Below are positions 33,513 to 46,245 of a DNA stretch of 64,000 nucleotides, piece after piece. A program made the translations under genes and the position numbers. A model generated the notes under the pieces. That model saw only the letters and a list, made by a program, of their open reading frames with translations. It had not been told where the DNA came from and searched no databases. This stretch comes from Rhabdophis nuchalis (taxonomy: Eukaryota; Chordata; Lepidosauria; Squamata; Natricidae): positions 79,632,715 through 79,696,714 of the forward strand of contig CM077646.1 in NCBI GenBank assembly GCA_039707465.1, read 5' to 3'. Positions within the stretch are counted from its first letter, which is position 1. Each line of letters opens with the position of its first letter.

Positions 33513-34361
33513 ATGGCACAAGAATCAGCACTGGCAAGCTTAGAATTAAGGATGGCCTCTCTTGAATCTGTTATACAAACTTTGGTACAAGAAATCAAGG
33601 CCCAGAGAGAAGAAAATATCAACTTTAAAAAGGAACTATTGGACACAGGGAAACAAGTGTTGGAGAACACACAGAAGAATGAAGAGTTGGAAGGGGGGCT
33701 GGTGGGGGCTAAGGGAGAGATTAAAAATGTTACTAATGAAGTTGTGGAAATAAATGGGCATGTGTCTAGGATTGATATGGAAAGGATGACATATTTTTTG
33801 AGATTTCAGAATGTTTCTGAGGAAACTGGTGAATGTCTCCCTGAACTCATGAGCACAATTATAGCAGACTATTTACATAAACCTAAGGATGAGATCAGGG
33901 GGGACATTGACCTAGCCTACAGAATAAACTCTGCATATGCCAGGATAAATGAAGTACCCAGAGAGATACATGTTAAATTTGTTAGAAGGTCAACCAGAGA
34001 GGAAATCTTGAAAGTGCAAAGAGGAGGTCTGTTAATTTACCAACAAAAGGAGGTTGCCATCCTGAAGCAGATCCCAAGAAAGATTAGAGAAGCAAGAAGG
34101 AAATTTTCCTTCTTGTCCAAAAAATTGTTTGATCACGGGATCTGGTTCAGGTGGGTGATGCCCGAAGGGATGCTGGTGTTCTGGGAAGGAGGAAGAGTGA
34201 GGATTAAAACAGTTGCTGAGGCGGAAGCCTTTCTTAAAAAACATTCCTCTGTCCTGGGGGAAGATCCAGGGGGGGCAGGGGGGGCCACGGCCCCGCCCGC
34301 TGGGGGCCTGGAAGGAGAGATAGAAGATACAATTGCCAAGAGACTTAGATCTAAAAAATAA
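33513..34361 (+). CDS. L1 ORF1 protein (RNA-binding, nucleic-acid chaperone type)
   Basis: 282 residues, complete. The start ATG has A at -3 and G at +4. Residues ~5-95 are heptad-like and charged (SLELRMASLESVIQTLVQEI), the expected trimerising coiled coil. Residues ~95-175 resemble the L1 ORF1 RRM (YFLRFQNVSEETGE; ELMSTIIADYL), followed by the C-terminal domain (PREIHVKFVRRSTREEILK) to ~245. The tail has a glycine/alanine/proline stretch and a lysine-rich end. This order is that of the Transposase_22/L1 ORF1p family, which binds L1 RNA in cytoplasmic RNP particles. No stop or frameshift is present. It is a transposon protein, not a host gene. Confidence 0.9.
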   Translation: MAQESALASLELRMASLESVIQTLVQEIKAQREENINFKKELLDTGKQVLENTQKNEELEGGLVGAKGEIKNVTNEVVEINGHVSRIDMERMTYFLRFQNVSEETGECLPELMSTIIADYLHKPKDEIRGDIDLAYRINSAYARINEVPREIHVKFVRRSTREEILKVQRGGLLIYQQKEVAILKQIPRKIREARRKFSFLSKKLFDHGIWFRWVMPEGMLVFWEGGRVRIKTVAEAEAFLKKHSSVLGEDPGGAGGATAPPAGGLEGEIEDTIAKRLRSKK

Positions 34362-35986
34362 CTTTGCCTTGATTTTTTGAGTAATACTGTATAACATGTG
34401 CATCTGGATTTTTGTAAATGACTGACAGCATAGAACTGAGAACTTAGAAATATGTACTTGCTTTCACTTTGTAGTGTACGGAAAATGTTTTTTTGTTAAT
34501 GATCTATTTTGATGTCCCGGTAGGGCCGACGACTTTGACGTGAATGCTCTCAAAATTTCTTTGTATCCCTTACCCCACCCTATTGAAAAACTGTAAAACC
34601 AATAAAACTTTTTCAATATAAAAAAAAAAAAAAAGTTTCAGCAAAACATGTTAATGCAGGAAAACCACATAAGTAAAATTTACTTCTGTATCCCTAGGGT
34701 GCTGTGCATTTCTGCCAGTTGTTCATGTCACAGACTGTCAAAATTTCAGTTTCCCTAGCCACATCACATGTACAGGATAAGAATAATAGAATAATAGACT
34801 ATGAAAAAAGTGAATTAAAAATAAGAGGTTGTGTGATACCCTCTTGCCCCTGTCACCCAATCTTTAAGGTTGTTTGTTTATTTTTTAAATTTGCGTATCT
34901 GGAAGACCTACTACAACTTCACTCTATGTATGTTAACAAAAAAATAGCTCTGGCATTGAGACCATACAATCAAAAACTCAGCCATAGTATTGGTAAAATA
35001 AATGTGGCAAAAATAATAATATTAATCACCTTAAGTGGTAGCCTTGAAAATTCATTAATTCATTGTTCATTAAAAGCATCATACCATATAAATAAATAAT
35101 TACTTGAGTTTTCTTAACTCAGTAAATTAGTGTTACGAATGGCACAATTTGATCTTAATCTAGTTAAGTACATGAATTTAAGTATTTCAATCCATTACAA
35201 GAATCTCCTGGTTCCCAGTGTTAAAAATAAACATAAAGTTAAGATGAAATAGCATTTGATCTTAAATAGCAATTTATCTAAGTGATCCTTTTCCCTCCCC
35301 ATCCTCCCCATCCAGTTATTCTTAGGTTCAGAAAACCAACATATTTTTCTACAGTTTGAAAAATGATGTAGTTTATTCCCAATCCAGTTCTGAACTAAAA
35401 TATTTATTGTATGTGTAACCATCTACTCAGGGAACCTTGATGAAGGCCCAGTATCCTCAGATCTTCCATCCTATGGAACGTCCCTCTAGCTATCACACAC
35501 ACACACACATACTCTTTCGGTTACCTGATTTGCTACTCCAGTAACAGCAATTTAGGAAACAGAACCAGTCTAAGAATGGAAACATAGGCAAAAGGTTTAG
35601 CCTGCAGTCCTAGAAGAATTAAAATACTTTCTCCATCTGTAATTAAAATATTACCTACAGAAGCTTTGGGGGTGGGGGTAATTTTTCACTGAAGCAAAAC
35701 ACTGAGATATTGACTCCCATATTTCCAAGCTAAAATAAGAAGTCAAACAAAGAAGCCTCTTAAACCTTACATCATCAATGCAACTATTTATATGACTCGA
35801 TACAACTAACTGTTTCACTTGAATACCATATAATTGATGGTTGGCAGTTAAATGGTTGAAATGCCCATCAAAAGGGCATTTCTGTGTGAAGGGAGGGAGT
35901 GATGGTGCTATTTCTAGCCATCTATGATGACAGATTGCCATCACCAGATAAATGCTACAGTCTGTGATTAAAACGTAATATACCCA

Positions 35987-36095
35987 CAATATAACTAACT
36001 AAAGTCTTGTTTCTTACCAGACACATGATAGTGCTGGAAATGGGGAGAGAAAGTTCTATTCGTAAAAGTAACCTGGATTTGATGTATTTTAAGGA
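35987..36095 (+). repeat. Local duplication, copy 1
   Basis: ACAATATAACTAA, GTGCTGGAAATGG, AAAGTTCTATT and AGTAACCTGGATTTGATGTA recur in the same order about 740 bp downstream at 36738-36833. Not a repeat family I recognise. Confidence 0.8.
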
Positions 36096-36737
36096 GAAGC
36101 TAGAAGCCAGTCCTGACACAAGCAAGATCTTGCTTTAGCTACATCCCATTTCAACAGTAGAGAGCAAACAACAAACTACCCCATCCTCCCTATCCTTTGC
36201 CCAGATATTTTAAGAGTTTGATCTGTTTCCTTGCAGAGGTTACTTAGGTACAAACCTTCCTTGGCAAAATGTGTACATGAATAAAGAGAATCCTAGAGGG
36301 AGCCCACAGTTTCTACCCAAGAAAAGCAGTGTCCTATTTCTATCATGCATATGACATGTGTCCCTTTGTATGGACTTCTAAGATGATTTTATACAGCATG
36401 CTTTTAGCCATGCAGCTTTCCCACAAAGTCAATATAATCTAATAGAACCCCTCCTGAAGAGACTCTGTGGGACAGTCAGGGTCGTGTTGACCAAATGCCC
36501 ATTAATAAAAATATCATTGGGAAAAATGACTTATATAAACAACATGTCAGAGAAAGGAACCCTTATGGTTGTTATAACAGAAAAAACAACTTTGTGCACT
36601 TTTAAAGTAAGGAAATATAGCCATGGGCCAAATTTCTCTGGTGTGAAATTGGTAGCCTCCAATTTGAGGCTTTCTGGTTTAAATGGACGCTTTATTTTAA
36701 ACTCTCCTACATGGATCTAATGCATACTCATATACCA

Positions 36738-36833
36738 ACAATATAACTAAGTCTTATTTCTACCTGGTACTTGATTGTGCTGGAAATGGAGACAAAGTTC
36801 TATTTATAGAAGTAACCTGGATTTGATGTATTT
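36738..36833 (+). repeat. Local duplication, copy 2
   Basis: Partner of 35987-36095. Matching is limited to ~105 bp; flanks differ apart from a weak CTACA-rich similarity before it. Confidence 0.8.
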
Positions 36834-37571
36834 TTAAAAAAATAGATTTAGTATCTTTGTAATTAATGAAGTCAATTTATTTCCTACTACAGTTTAGGAA
36901 AGGAAGATCTCCAAATTATTTTGAAAGTTGCATTACTATATTTGGATTCTGACTTGATGATTAAGAAACAGACATTTTCCCTAAACTGGTGCTCTCCAGT
37001 TGAACTCAATTTGAAGCCAGAATCAGCTTGGAGAAAACTGGAGTCTAATAGACTAAACGTGCTAATATATTGTCAGCATCTGAATGCTTTCTTGGGAAAA
37101 AATATTAGTAATGGACAGAGAAATTATTTTGCATTTTTCCCCACCAGAGGTCATATAACTTGATGAATAGAATTTGCTTAGAATTTATATTTTAAAAATA
37201 GGAGAATTTGAAGAAAATCCTCATAACTTGATTGTGATGTTCCCGCAGGTAGTTGAGAGGTGGGCAGTGAAAATATATACATCTTCTGTACAATAATATG
37301 CCCAACATCAGCCACTTTCCTTGCTTCCTAGTTTCTCATACTTTTTCTAAATCCAGGGATGTCTTTAAGGTATGATCAAAAGATCAAGATAGCAGCCCTA
37401 ATGATGAGTTGGAAGCTATCCGTTTCTTATGGACTTGGCATGTGCATATAAAACAGGTGCCGATATATATAATTAAATAATTTTAAAAGAATAAAAATAT
37501 AAACATTTTGAAAAATAAAGTGAGACAAATAAATAAAAGGCAAGAGAAAAATGTGCAAAGAAATAGAGAAA

Positions 37572-37955
37572 GAAAGTGCCGTCCACTAGGCAATGCCAGT
37601 GGGCGACGCCCAGGGGAAGGGCCTTCTCTGTGGCGGGCCCAACCCTCTGGAACGACCTACCCCCCGAACTTAGAATGACTACGGACCTCCATTCTTTCCA
37701 TCTGAAACTCAAGACCTACTTTTTCCAACAGGCCGGCCTGGCCTAACTCTACCTAGCCTTTAGCCTGACATCAAATTTTAAGGGTAATAGTTTTAATTTA
37801 TTGTAAATTTTAGCACAGGGTTAATAATTTAATTTGATTTTAAATTTTGTATATTGTCTTGTTTTTATATGCTTTTTAATTTCCTGTGCACTGCCCCGAG
37901 TCCCTTTTTGGGAAAGGGAGCGGTATATAAGTTAAATAAATCTAAATCTAAAAGT
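37572..37955 (+). mobile_element. L2-clade LINE 3' end, copy f
   Basis: Plus strand: GACGCCCAGGGGAAGGGCCT, CTCTGGAACGACCTACC, CTGCCCCGAGTCCC; tail of AAATCT units. Confidence 0.85.
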
Positions 37956-38231
37956 TATAATGAAGCAGTTTTCAATCTTCTTAACAGCTGTTACATGTAC
38001 ATTTATATTTTACACTTTAAAAGTTATCTTTTAAATTATAGAATAATGTAAATTTCAATTTTTTTTCAGCCTCACGCTTTCCCTTTGTTCTATCAGTATA
38101 TTAGATCCAACATTCTTAGCCCATCTTATCATACTATATATAATACTTGATAAACTCTTATTTTTTAAAAAATGATTAAATAGTAAAATATAATACAATC
38201 TTAAAGAAAAGAGAATAGAAAGGAGCAAAAA

Positions 38232-38390
38232 TGTCTATGGAGATTCTCAGTCATCCAGGTCATAGTTGTCTTGATTCCAGGCAACTGGACTTTGTATTTC
38301 CTTGAGAAAGAAAAAGATGTTTCGCTTCTTATCCAAAAAGCTTAAGAAAAACAGTCTAGTGGCCTTTTAGAAAAGCACCTTTGAGAATAA
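38232..38390 (-). mobile_element. Penelope-like terminal fragment
   Basis: Starts ATGTCTATGGAGATTCTCAG, then AGGCAACTGGACTTTG and GATGTTTCGCTTCTTATCC, the same terminal sequence as at 25570-26110. Non-coding; just left of a long GA repeat. Confidence 0.6.
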
Positions 38391-38401
38391 AACATGGGGG
38401 G

Positions 38402-38463
38402 GGGGAAGAATGAGAGAGAGAGAGGGAGAGGGAGAGGGAGAGGGAGAGGGAGAGGGAGAGGGA

Positions 38464-38545
<82 letters not shown>
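38402..38545. repeat. GA-rich array: (GGGAGA)n then (GA)n
   Basis: About nine GGGAGA units (38422-38470) followed by about 37 GA units. Pure purine on plus. The Ser-Leu/Glu-Arg frames across it are artefacts. Confidence 0.97.
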
Positions 38546-38548
<3 letters not shown>

Positions 38549-38649
38549 AAACAAAAGAAAACAAAAAATGTAATAAAAAAAAGAAATATTTAAACTACTA
38601 ACTTCCAAATATAAACAAATTTAATAAATCTTCACCATCAACATGTTCA

Positions 38650-39545
38650 TGGCTTGTTCATACTTTAGTTTAAAATTCTGTCTTGTGCTGTTCAATTACA
38701 AATATCTTGTTAGATATCTTAAACCTTTCTCTTAATTCTGCATACATAAACCATTGAAAACTAAATCCCACTGCAGTCAATTGATCTCTTGTTTCATTTT
38801 AAATTCTCCATTCTTTTGTTGTAACAATCTTCACTAAATTAACTATCCCTCTTTGCCGGCTATTTCTTTTCTATAAATTGTTTCTTGTGCTAAGGCACAT
38901 AAAGACATTTTCAGAAACAATCTATGTTTATTACATATTCTGCAGCAGTAACAAATCCTTTAATTTTCCCTAATATTTCTATTCTTTCCAAAGGATTTTC
39001 CAGAATTGTCACCCAATCATTTGCAAATGCTCTTAATTCATAGGTTTCCTTTTTCAATCTCACTCCAGGAATTATTTTATCTTGTCTTATGTTTCTTGAA
39101 TACTTCCAAAGATGAATAAAAATAATGACAAGGGGCATCCTTGTCTTGTCCCTTTCAGTATCTCTCAAATTTTTGTTAATTCTGTATTTATACTGGTAAT
39201 TATCTGTGCCTTTTGCAAAGTATACATTTAATAGAATTCTCACCAAGGTCTATTATCTTTCAAAATTTTAAACAAGAAAACCCAGTTCAAATTGTCAAAG
39301 GCTTTTCTTAATCTGGAAAGATCAACAGAGATTGTTTTTCTTTATATGATGTTTTATATACCGTATTCCACAATGTCCAATACATTTTTAATGCTATCTT
39401 TTAAATGTCTTTTGGGTAAAAATTCATGTGGATCTTTATTCATGAAGACAAAGTCTTCTTTAGAAGAGAAAATAAAGTCCTCTAAAAGTATTGTTATCAT
39501 CTTGGAAAAACAGATGAATCTTTGATCACAGCATTGCCGCTACTT
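38650..39545 (-). pseudogene. Decayed L1 ORF2 reverse-transcriptase fragment
   Basis: Minus-strand translation, over several frames, resembles successive RT blocks of L1 ORF2: LKDSIKNVLDIVEYGI, KAFDNLNWVFLFKIL, KKETYELRAFANDW and ILENPLERIEIL. The catalytic FADD box reads FAND here. There are many stops and frameshifts. Boundaries are approximate; an old copy, unlike the one at 18252. Confidence 0.8.
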
Positions 39546-41045
39546 TCTTGACTTTTTTACTATACCCTGCAGATATCCCTAGCTAATCCCAAATGAAGAT
39601 ATCAGGATGATATTTTGGGCTTTTTTTTAAAAAAAAGTTACTATTGCTGCTCTACAAAAATCAATGGAGGCTGTCTCCCTCTCCTGTCTTGTAAATCTCA
39701 AAGCACTTGTCTCCTCCTTTACTTTCACTTTCCAGAAAACTAGGAAGGATAGTCTATAAGATGCTGATATACCTTTTGCATGCACTTCTTCCTCCAGTCT
39801 CATTCCCATATACCATTATAACTAAAGCACAGGATTTATTTCATATAACATAGTCGAGTTCATTAAATGCTATTTGAATATCAATAATTCCCAATGTTGA
39901 GAGTTAAACGTATTTATGGGTCTATCTGAATAAAAATTCAAAAACTAGCAACTTAAAATTATCCAAATCAAGAAAGCATGAGACAAAACAAGCGATTTCT
40001 TAGGAGTCCAAGCTAGTCCTATTTTTCATCTTTATCCTAACCTGCTAAAGATTTATACATAGCTTGCATAACACTCACATTCCTAACCCGGAATTACTGG
40101 AGACTTGAGGAGTTATAATTCAGAAAGCGGGGCAATAGCCATTAAGCAGTCAATTAAATTGTAGGTCACTTCGGAATATATATTATGTAACTGAAAAAGA
40201 GAAGAGAGCTTCATTGAAATTAGCACTCTAATGGAATGGCTCCCTGACTACTTACAACAATGCCATAGGCCTATGAAAGCCTTATGGGACCATGTCTACA
40301 GCTGTCTAATGAATCAGCCTCAAGGATCACTCCTTCCATCCCCACCATCCCCACCATAAGGAGTCACCATTGGCACTTTCCTTGATAAATTTTGTTTACT
40401 TTTCCTTCTCTCTATTTTAGTGGAATTTGTACTGTATGAGATGTGGGAGATTTTGAATATTTTTTTAGATTTGGTGTATAGCCAGAATGGAAACCATTAG
40501 GAAAGAAATTAATTTTTGACATTAAATACCTCTCGCTTCACATAAGTGGTGCTTAGGGTTCCACTGTAGAATACAGAAAAAAATACAAATATTTATTTTA
40601 CTCATCTTTAATATTTTCTGTTTTGTTTTGGGTTTTTTGCTAATATTGCAAATGTGTCTTCAATATATGTGAATGCTTGGGATGCCTTAAAATGGCCTAA
40701 TTGTAGAAGTCTGAAGCAAATGCAATTATTTTTATGCAATTCCCTTTCTGTTGAAGCAATATTAAATATTGAGTAGAAGGACCTTGCCTCTGCATCTAAA
40801 TTTCAATAATTTTAAATTTGTAGTGTGGATACATTACCCATATAATTTTGGAAAAGATTTCATTCTGAATTAACAAGGGGAAACTTTCATGATTCATAAT
40901 ATTAGGTACCACTGGACAACAATTTTTTTCGTTTTGCTTCCTGAAAAAACTTTATGATAATGAAAGATTTCTTCAAACTGAATACAATTTCAGAATGATT
41001 GCATCATGTAGGAATCTTGAGAAATATGAAATTAACTTTTAATAA
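39546..41045. other. Stretch without gene; possible conserved element at 40500-40920
   Basis: Probably some older L1 at the left edge. 40500-40920 is repeat-free with AAATGCAATTATTTTTATGC and AATTTCAATAATTTTAAAT. Confidence 0.4.
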
Positions 41046-41053
41046 CTATAATG

Positions 41054-41362
41054 CAGTGGTGGGATTCAGCCGGTTCACACCAGTTTGCGTGAGCAGCCAG
41101 CTCAAGGAAAGGAGAAGGCTGCTTTCCCTACTCCTTCCTTCATGCCAGCCACTCCATAGTCCGTTTCTCTGTTGCAGTCCAACTCCAAGGATCTAGTTTG
41201 ATGGGGGAGAGGGTAATTTAACAACCAGTTTGCCCAGGTTGACCGTTGCGGGAGCCTCGTCTAGCATAATGGAGCTGGAGGACAGGGATGGCCCACGATT
41301 CCCACGACGGCCAACCTGATCCCTGGAAAACTGGTTGTTAAATTATTTGAATCCCACCACTG
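41054..41362. mobile_element. hAT-type MITE of the GGTGGGATTCAGCCGGTT family
   Basis: Perfect 8-bp duplication CTATAATG (41046-41053 and 41363-41370). Ends CAGTGGTGGGATTCAG and GAATCCCACCACTG are inverted. Confidence 0.92.
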
Positions 41363-41370
41363 CTATAATG

Positions 41371-42699
41371 TATTTAAACACATAATGTTTTCAACATGCA
41401 GATGAGTTCAATGGGGCTAAAAGTATTTTGCTGCTGATTTTCATTTGTACTCAGTATCCCATGCATTTTGCTACAGTGTCCAACAAAAGTCAACCAGCGT
41501 TGAGGTATTCCAGTTTTCCATCATTGACTGAATTCAGATTTTCAGAAATTTTCAGAAAGTCCAAGTATGAATGCAGAATATGAATCCTCAGTGACATTAC
41601 ACTTCAACACTTATATGCTGTAATAAGTTTATCAACCAGCTAAATGTAGTTTGGTGCTCTGTAGTTGCAAAGGAAATTCTCAACGTCATCCTTGAATCTT
41701 TTCCAAACAGTTTGCTCTGGTCCCACTAACAGATCCTTGAATCACTTGTCATTGATGATGTATTGGATCTATGGACCTACAAACATCTGTCTCAAATAAT
41801 GAAAACCTTCAGCTTCCTTATTCATTACTTTCCCAAATTTTTTCATCAGTTCAACTTGTATGTGAAGTGGAGGCAAAATTATGTTTTTCGGGTCACAAAT
41901 GATTCATATGCCATATTTTTCTGCCCTGGAACCAAATTCTTCTGGGGTGCCCATTTCTTTTTAATATAACACAACTCTTTTGCATGGCTGGCCCATTCAC
42001 ATAGGTAACAACAGTACTTGGTATACCCAAGCAACATTCCAAGAACCAAAGCCACTCCTTTTAGATCTCCACAGATATTTCAGTTGGTGTACTGTGTATG
42101 TGTTTTAACAACAATTTTCATATGTTTCATTTATGTGTGGAGCGTAGCCAATAGGTACTGGCGATGTATATTGCAAAAACAGATTTCTATCATGACAGAT
42201 TAAATTATAGGTTATTTTCATGATTAGCAGATAAAAATCTATAAGATATAGCCAAAAGTGTTCAGGAAACAAAATCTTTGTTGTCCAGAGTAATCATACT
42301 AACCTCTCTTTTTTACTTTTCATTCTTATTGGATTAGCATTAGAAATAGATTCAATTGAATTTAGTTTCAGATAAGGACTGTAACCTTAATCCTGAAAAT
42401 TAAAATCAGAATGGTAGGACAGAAGGTTTGGATGCTTTCTTCATAACTGGTGTCTATTCCTTCTGGTATATTTTTTCAGGTCTGCCCTCCAAGTACTAAA
42501 CAGTCCACACACTGTTGAGCTTCTGAGCCCAGATTTTCTTCTATTTTGCTTAGAAGTCCCCTTGATCTTTCTGCAGAGTGGATTCCAGGATCATTGCCCT
42601 AAAGGCCTGTCCTGATACAAGGAAATCTAGTAATATTGGATGTTTTTAAAACACTGGAATGCTTTGAAGTGTTCTGTACAGTCAGTCCTCCCTTACTGT
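41371..42699. other. Stretch without recognised feature
   Basis: No gene or clear repeat. Confidence 0.5.
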
Positions 42700-42757
42700 T
42701 TATGTTTATGTTGATTTATGTTTATGTTTATTTAAATTTATATACCGCCCTATCTAT
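42700..42757 (-). mobile_element. Truncated L2-clade tail fragment
   Basis: A second TATACCGCCCTATCT-type 3' end preceded by TTATGTT repeats, directly abutting copy g; about 60 bp. Confidence 0.65.
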
Positions 42758-43695
42758 AATAATAATAATAATAATAATTTTATTTTTATAAACCGCGTCC
42801 TCTCCCGACGGGGACTCGGAGCGGTGCTCCGGGTGGTGAACAGGCAAATATAAAACAGGTACAATAAATATAATAAAACAGATTAAACAAAAACCTGCTC
42901 TAAAAAGTCCCTAATAAAACCCAATTGATAAAACAAATTTAAAAGCTACGCCAGGCCGCACAAAATAGATGAGTTTTAAGGGCCCAGTGGAAGAGGTGCA
43001 GGTCCGTGGTTGTGCGCAGGTCGGGGGAGAAGGTTATTCCAGAGGGCCGGAGCTGCCATAGAGAAGGCTCTTCCCCTAGGGGTCACCAGCCGGCATTGGC
43101 TAGCCGACGGGACCCTGAGGAGACCCTCTCTGTGGGAGCGGACTGGTCGGTGGGAGGTATGCGATAGGAGACGGTCTTGCAAATATTCAGGTCCATTGCC
43201 ATGGAGCGCTTTGAAGGTTGTTACTAACACCTTGAAGCGCACCTGGAAAACCACAGGCAGCCAGTGCAGCTTGCACAGGAGAGGTGTTACATGGGAGCAT
43301 CTAGAGGCCCCCACGATCCCCCGCATGGCCGCATTCTGTACTAGCTGAAGTCTCCGGGCGCACCTCAAGGGAAGCCCCATGTAGAGAGCATTGCAATAGT
43401 CCAGGCGGGAAATGGCGAGGGCTTGAGTGACCGTACGTAAAGCGTCACGATCCAGAAAGGGGCGCAGCTGGCATATCAGGCGTACCTGATAAAAAGCCCC
43501 CCTGGCCACGGCTGTCAAATGATCGTCTAAAGACAGCCGAGTGTCCAGGAGGACGCCTAAGTTGCGAGCCCTCTCCGCGGAGGCTAATGATTCGCCCCCG
43601 ATAGCCAGCGATGGAACCAGCTGGTTATGTCGTGACGCCGGAAACTACAGCCACTCGGTCTTGGACGGGTTGAGTCGAAGCCTATTTCTACTGAT
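42758..43695 (-). pseudogene. L2-clade LINE, longest copy g: RT C-terminus
   Basis: Minus-strand translation from about 43680 reads RLNPSKTEW (stop), then NLGVLLDTRLSLDDHLTAVA, ALAISRLDYCNALYMGLP, RRLQLVQNAAMRGIVGAS and LHWLPVVFQVRFKVLVTTFK. These are the final RT and connection blocks of L2-clade LINEs. 180 codons remain uninterrupted (42976-43518). The tail is (AAT)n at 42758-42780. It serves as the reference for the shorter copies. Confidence 0.92.
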
Positions 43696-46239
43696 GGCCA
43701 TTGGGATACTCCATCATTAATTGACATGGTTGTGAGTTGAAAATCTACATGAACATGCCACTTAGCAATGGCAGTTTTAGCAGGCTCAGTGCCATCATTA
43801 GGCGAGGTCTTCATGTGTTCACAACTTACAGCTTCTCATTTTGGTTGTCAGAAGCCGGCAAAGAAAGTCACATATCATAACCACATAACTTCAGGATGCA
43901 GAAATGTCATAATCTCAGGATGGACACAGAACACTGTGGTAAATTCAAACAGTCACTGAATGAGTAGTTGTTAAATGAGGATCATCTGTATTAGCTCTCT
44001 ATGAACTGATATCCTTCATCAGTGTTGGGACTTCAGCTTCTAGTAATCCCAGCCAATGAAGCAGCTGACCAAAATTATATGAGCTGTAATCTTCCAGGTT
44101 CCTTGGAAAAGATTGTTCTACATCTTGAATGAAGAGGATAAAAGAACTAAGTAGCCACACAAAGCTACAGGGTCACCATCCAATTGCAAAGAAATCAGGA
44201 GCAGGTAAGGTGGAGACCAACATATCCACATCAACCTGGAGTAAATTTCATTCTATTTAGGAGTGTAATCTTGTAGGGGGTTGGTTTACTTTGATATATG
44301 CCCTCTATATTTCAGGACATTTTCCTCTTTTGGAATAAACCCAATGGTATTTGAGTCAATACTTCTACCTAAATATGCATGGCTCTTCAGAAAATTAGAA
44401 TAAAAATAAAATATGCAAGGAAGGAAGGAAGTAGCATATATTTCACCTACTGTAGTTTCTCTCTCTCTCCTCTCTCATTCTCTCTCTTTCTCTCTCTCTC
44501 TCCCCTCTACCTCACCCACTCTCTTTATTTTCCACCAAGTAGGTTTCTGCTTTATTATTGTTGGTATTTTTCCTTAGACAAGGAAGATAATTGTCTGCTT
44601 CCTTGGCCACACTATAATTTCATATCAAACAGGAAAAGGGGGAAAAATCCATACCCACAAAAAAAAAAACCTGAAGCTAAAATACCTTCCTTGAGGCTGG
44701 AGACTTTTTTTGTAACCTGAAACTAGAGGCAGAAGATAATTTTAATGAAAATGAAAGATGTGGCATTCTCTCCAAATGTGTTTTTTCTTTCTCTCTAATG
44801 TTTCTGCCTCATAATTTGTGGGATTTGGAGGAAGCACTCCAAAACCTACCTTACTCTGGGACAATAAACATGATTCCTGCACCTCCTGGGGGAAATGACC
44901 CAGGAGTGATATCAATTATCCAGATCTCCCTGCCAGAGAAAGTGATCTGCTTGTTTCAGGTCTCCACCTAGGTGAATGAGTGATTAATGGTGTAGAGTAC
45001 TTGCCTACAGACTGGAAATTCTGCTGCCCTGAAGGATCAGTCTTAAAGATATAGTACTCCTGGAAGAAAACACCATTCATTGTGTATTTCAGGTGAAGTG
45101 GAAATTAAATAGGTAGGCAACGAACCAGTGTAGGCCTTTCTCAATAACTGCTGAATACTTCAATCTCTACCCTTTTGACACAGGAAGGAGGCCTTGCCAG
45201 TTCAAAAGATAGAAGATGCAGTTCTGTGAGCTCAGGTGAATCAGGAGCCTTTAGCCACAAAGGTTCGTTCCCCTCCAGGCAGACTGGAGTTGGGGAAGGA
45301 ATGGAGTTGGGGAATCCCTGAACAGTTAAGGACAGGAAGGTTTGGGACTTTGCTTAATGAAACACAGGCTCAAATTATCCTACTTCAGATATGTTATGCA
45401 AAGACCTATTCCTCTGGAAAGGCTCTCATACTAGGAAAGGTGCAAGGAAAGAGATGACCAGTAGCAAGGTAGATAGACTTAGTTAGAGCTGATGGAAGCA
45501 ACATTGGAATACCTGAATGATCAATCAACAACAAATAGCCATGGGGGGAAAAATTATGTAGCCACTAAGAGTTGATGCCAACTTAATGGCACACAATCAA
45601 TTAAAATGAAACAAGGCACATAGCAGGCAAGCTGCAAAGGAATGGATCATCCTCATGAGTCAGATTTAAAATGTTGAAAGAAAGGAAGAAATTTCCACAA
45701 CAGCCAAAGAAATGTGCAGTAAAAGTGTTTTGAGTGCTGAAATATAATAGACCTACTTCATGAATCTGTCAGCAGCTGCAGTGAATATTCAGCTGTGTTC
45801 ATGGGAGAATTCCTTAAGCACACTTTGAACAGGTTGGCATAGATGTTGCTCTTAGAAAAAGAAAATGTTACCATGTAATGAGAGCAGGTCTCAAAATCAC
45901 ACTCAAGAAGAAAGGAAAATATCTATGAAGAATTGGCATGCCTGGCCTAAAGATGCATATACACTATTGGTTTCATTTGTGAGAGATCAAGTTGGACTGG
46001 GACTAATGAATTCCTGATTTACTCAGTACATTTTTTTAGTTTGTACAACATCTTCATCCTTAAAGTAGCCAAGATAACCTTACGCAACACATTCTGTGAA
46101 ATCACACTTGGTTAGTTTGTAGTTTAATGTATGGAGCATACCCAGTTAAATTGTTCCCCAAAAAATCTCTGAATTCCAGATGAGAAAAAGAGGGTATTTT
46201 TTCAATATTTGAGATAATTCAGACTCAAATAGATAAGAG
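43696..46239. other. Stretch without recognised gene
   Basis: 44023-44110 weakly resembles the palindromic MITE family; 44459-44502 is CT-rich. Remainder unrecognised. Confidence 0.45.
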
Positions 46240-46245
46240 AAATAT

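Larger units (their letters stand above)
32651..34630 (+). mobile_element. L1-like element carrying ORF1 but no ORF2 (HAL1-like)
   Basis: A compact 1980-bp non-LTR element. It has a GC-rich leader of about 860 bp (32651-33512), an intact ORF1 (33513-34361), a 270-bp 3' region with AATAAA near the end and a terminal A tract of about 14. AAAAGTTTC flanks it on both sides (32642-32650 and 34631-34639), a likely target duplication of at least 9 bp; the adjoining A tract makes the exact length uncertain. No reverse transcriptase or endonuclease frame lies between ORF1 and the tail. The leader begins GGACTTCCGGTTCCGG, suggesting a full 5' end. The intact frame and clean tail suggest a young insertion, presumably mobilised in trans by a complete L1. 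Confidence 0.85.
34640..37571. other. Stretch without recognised gene apart from the local duplication
   Basis: AT-rich; an AC repeat at 35496-35510. Short frames have no similarity. Confidence 0.5.

Noticed and set aside
38342..38608. Ser-Leu and Glu-Arg repeat frames on both strands
   Set aside because: They arise from the GGGAGA/GA array.
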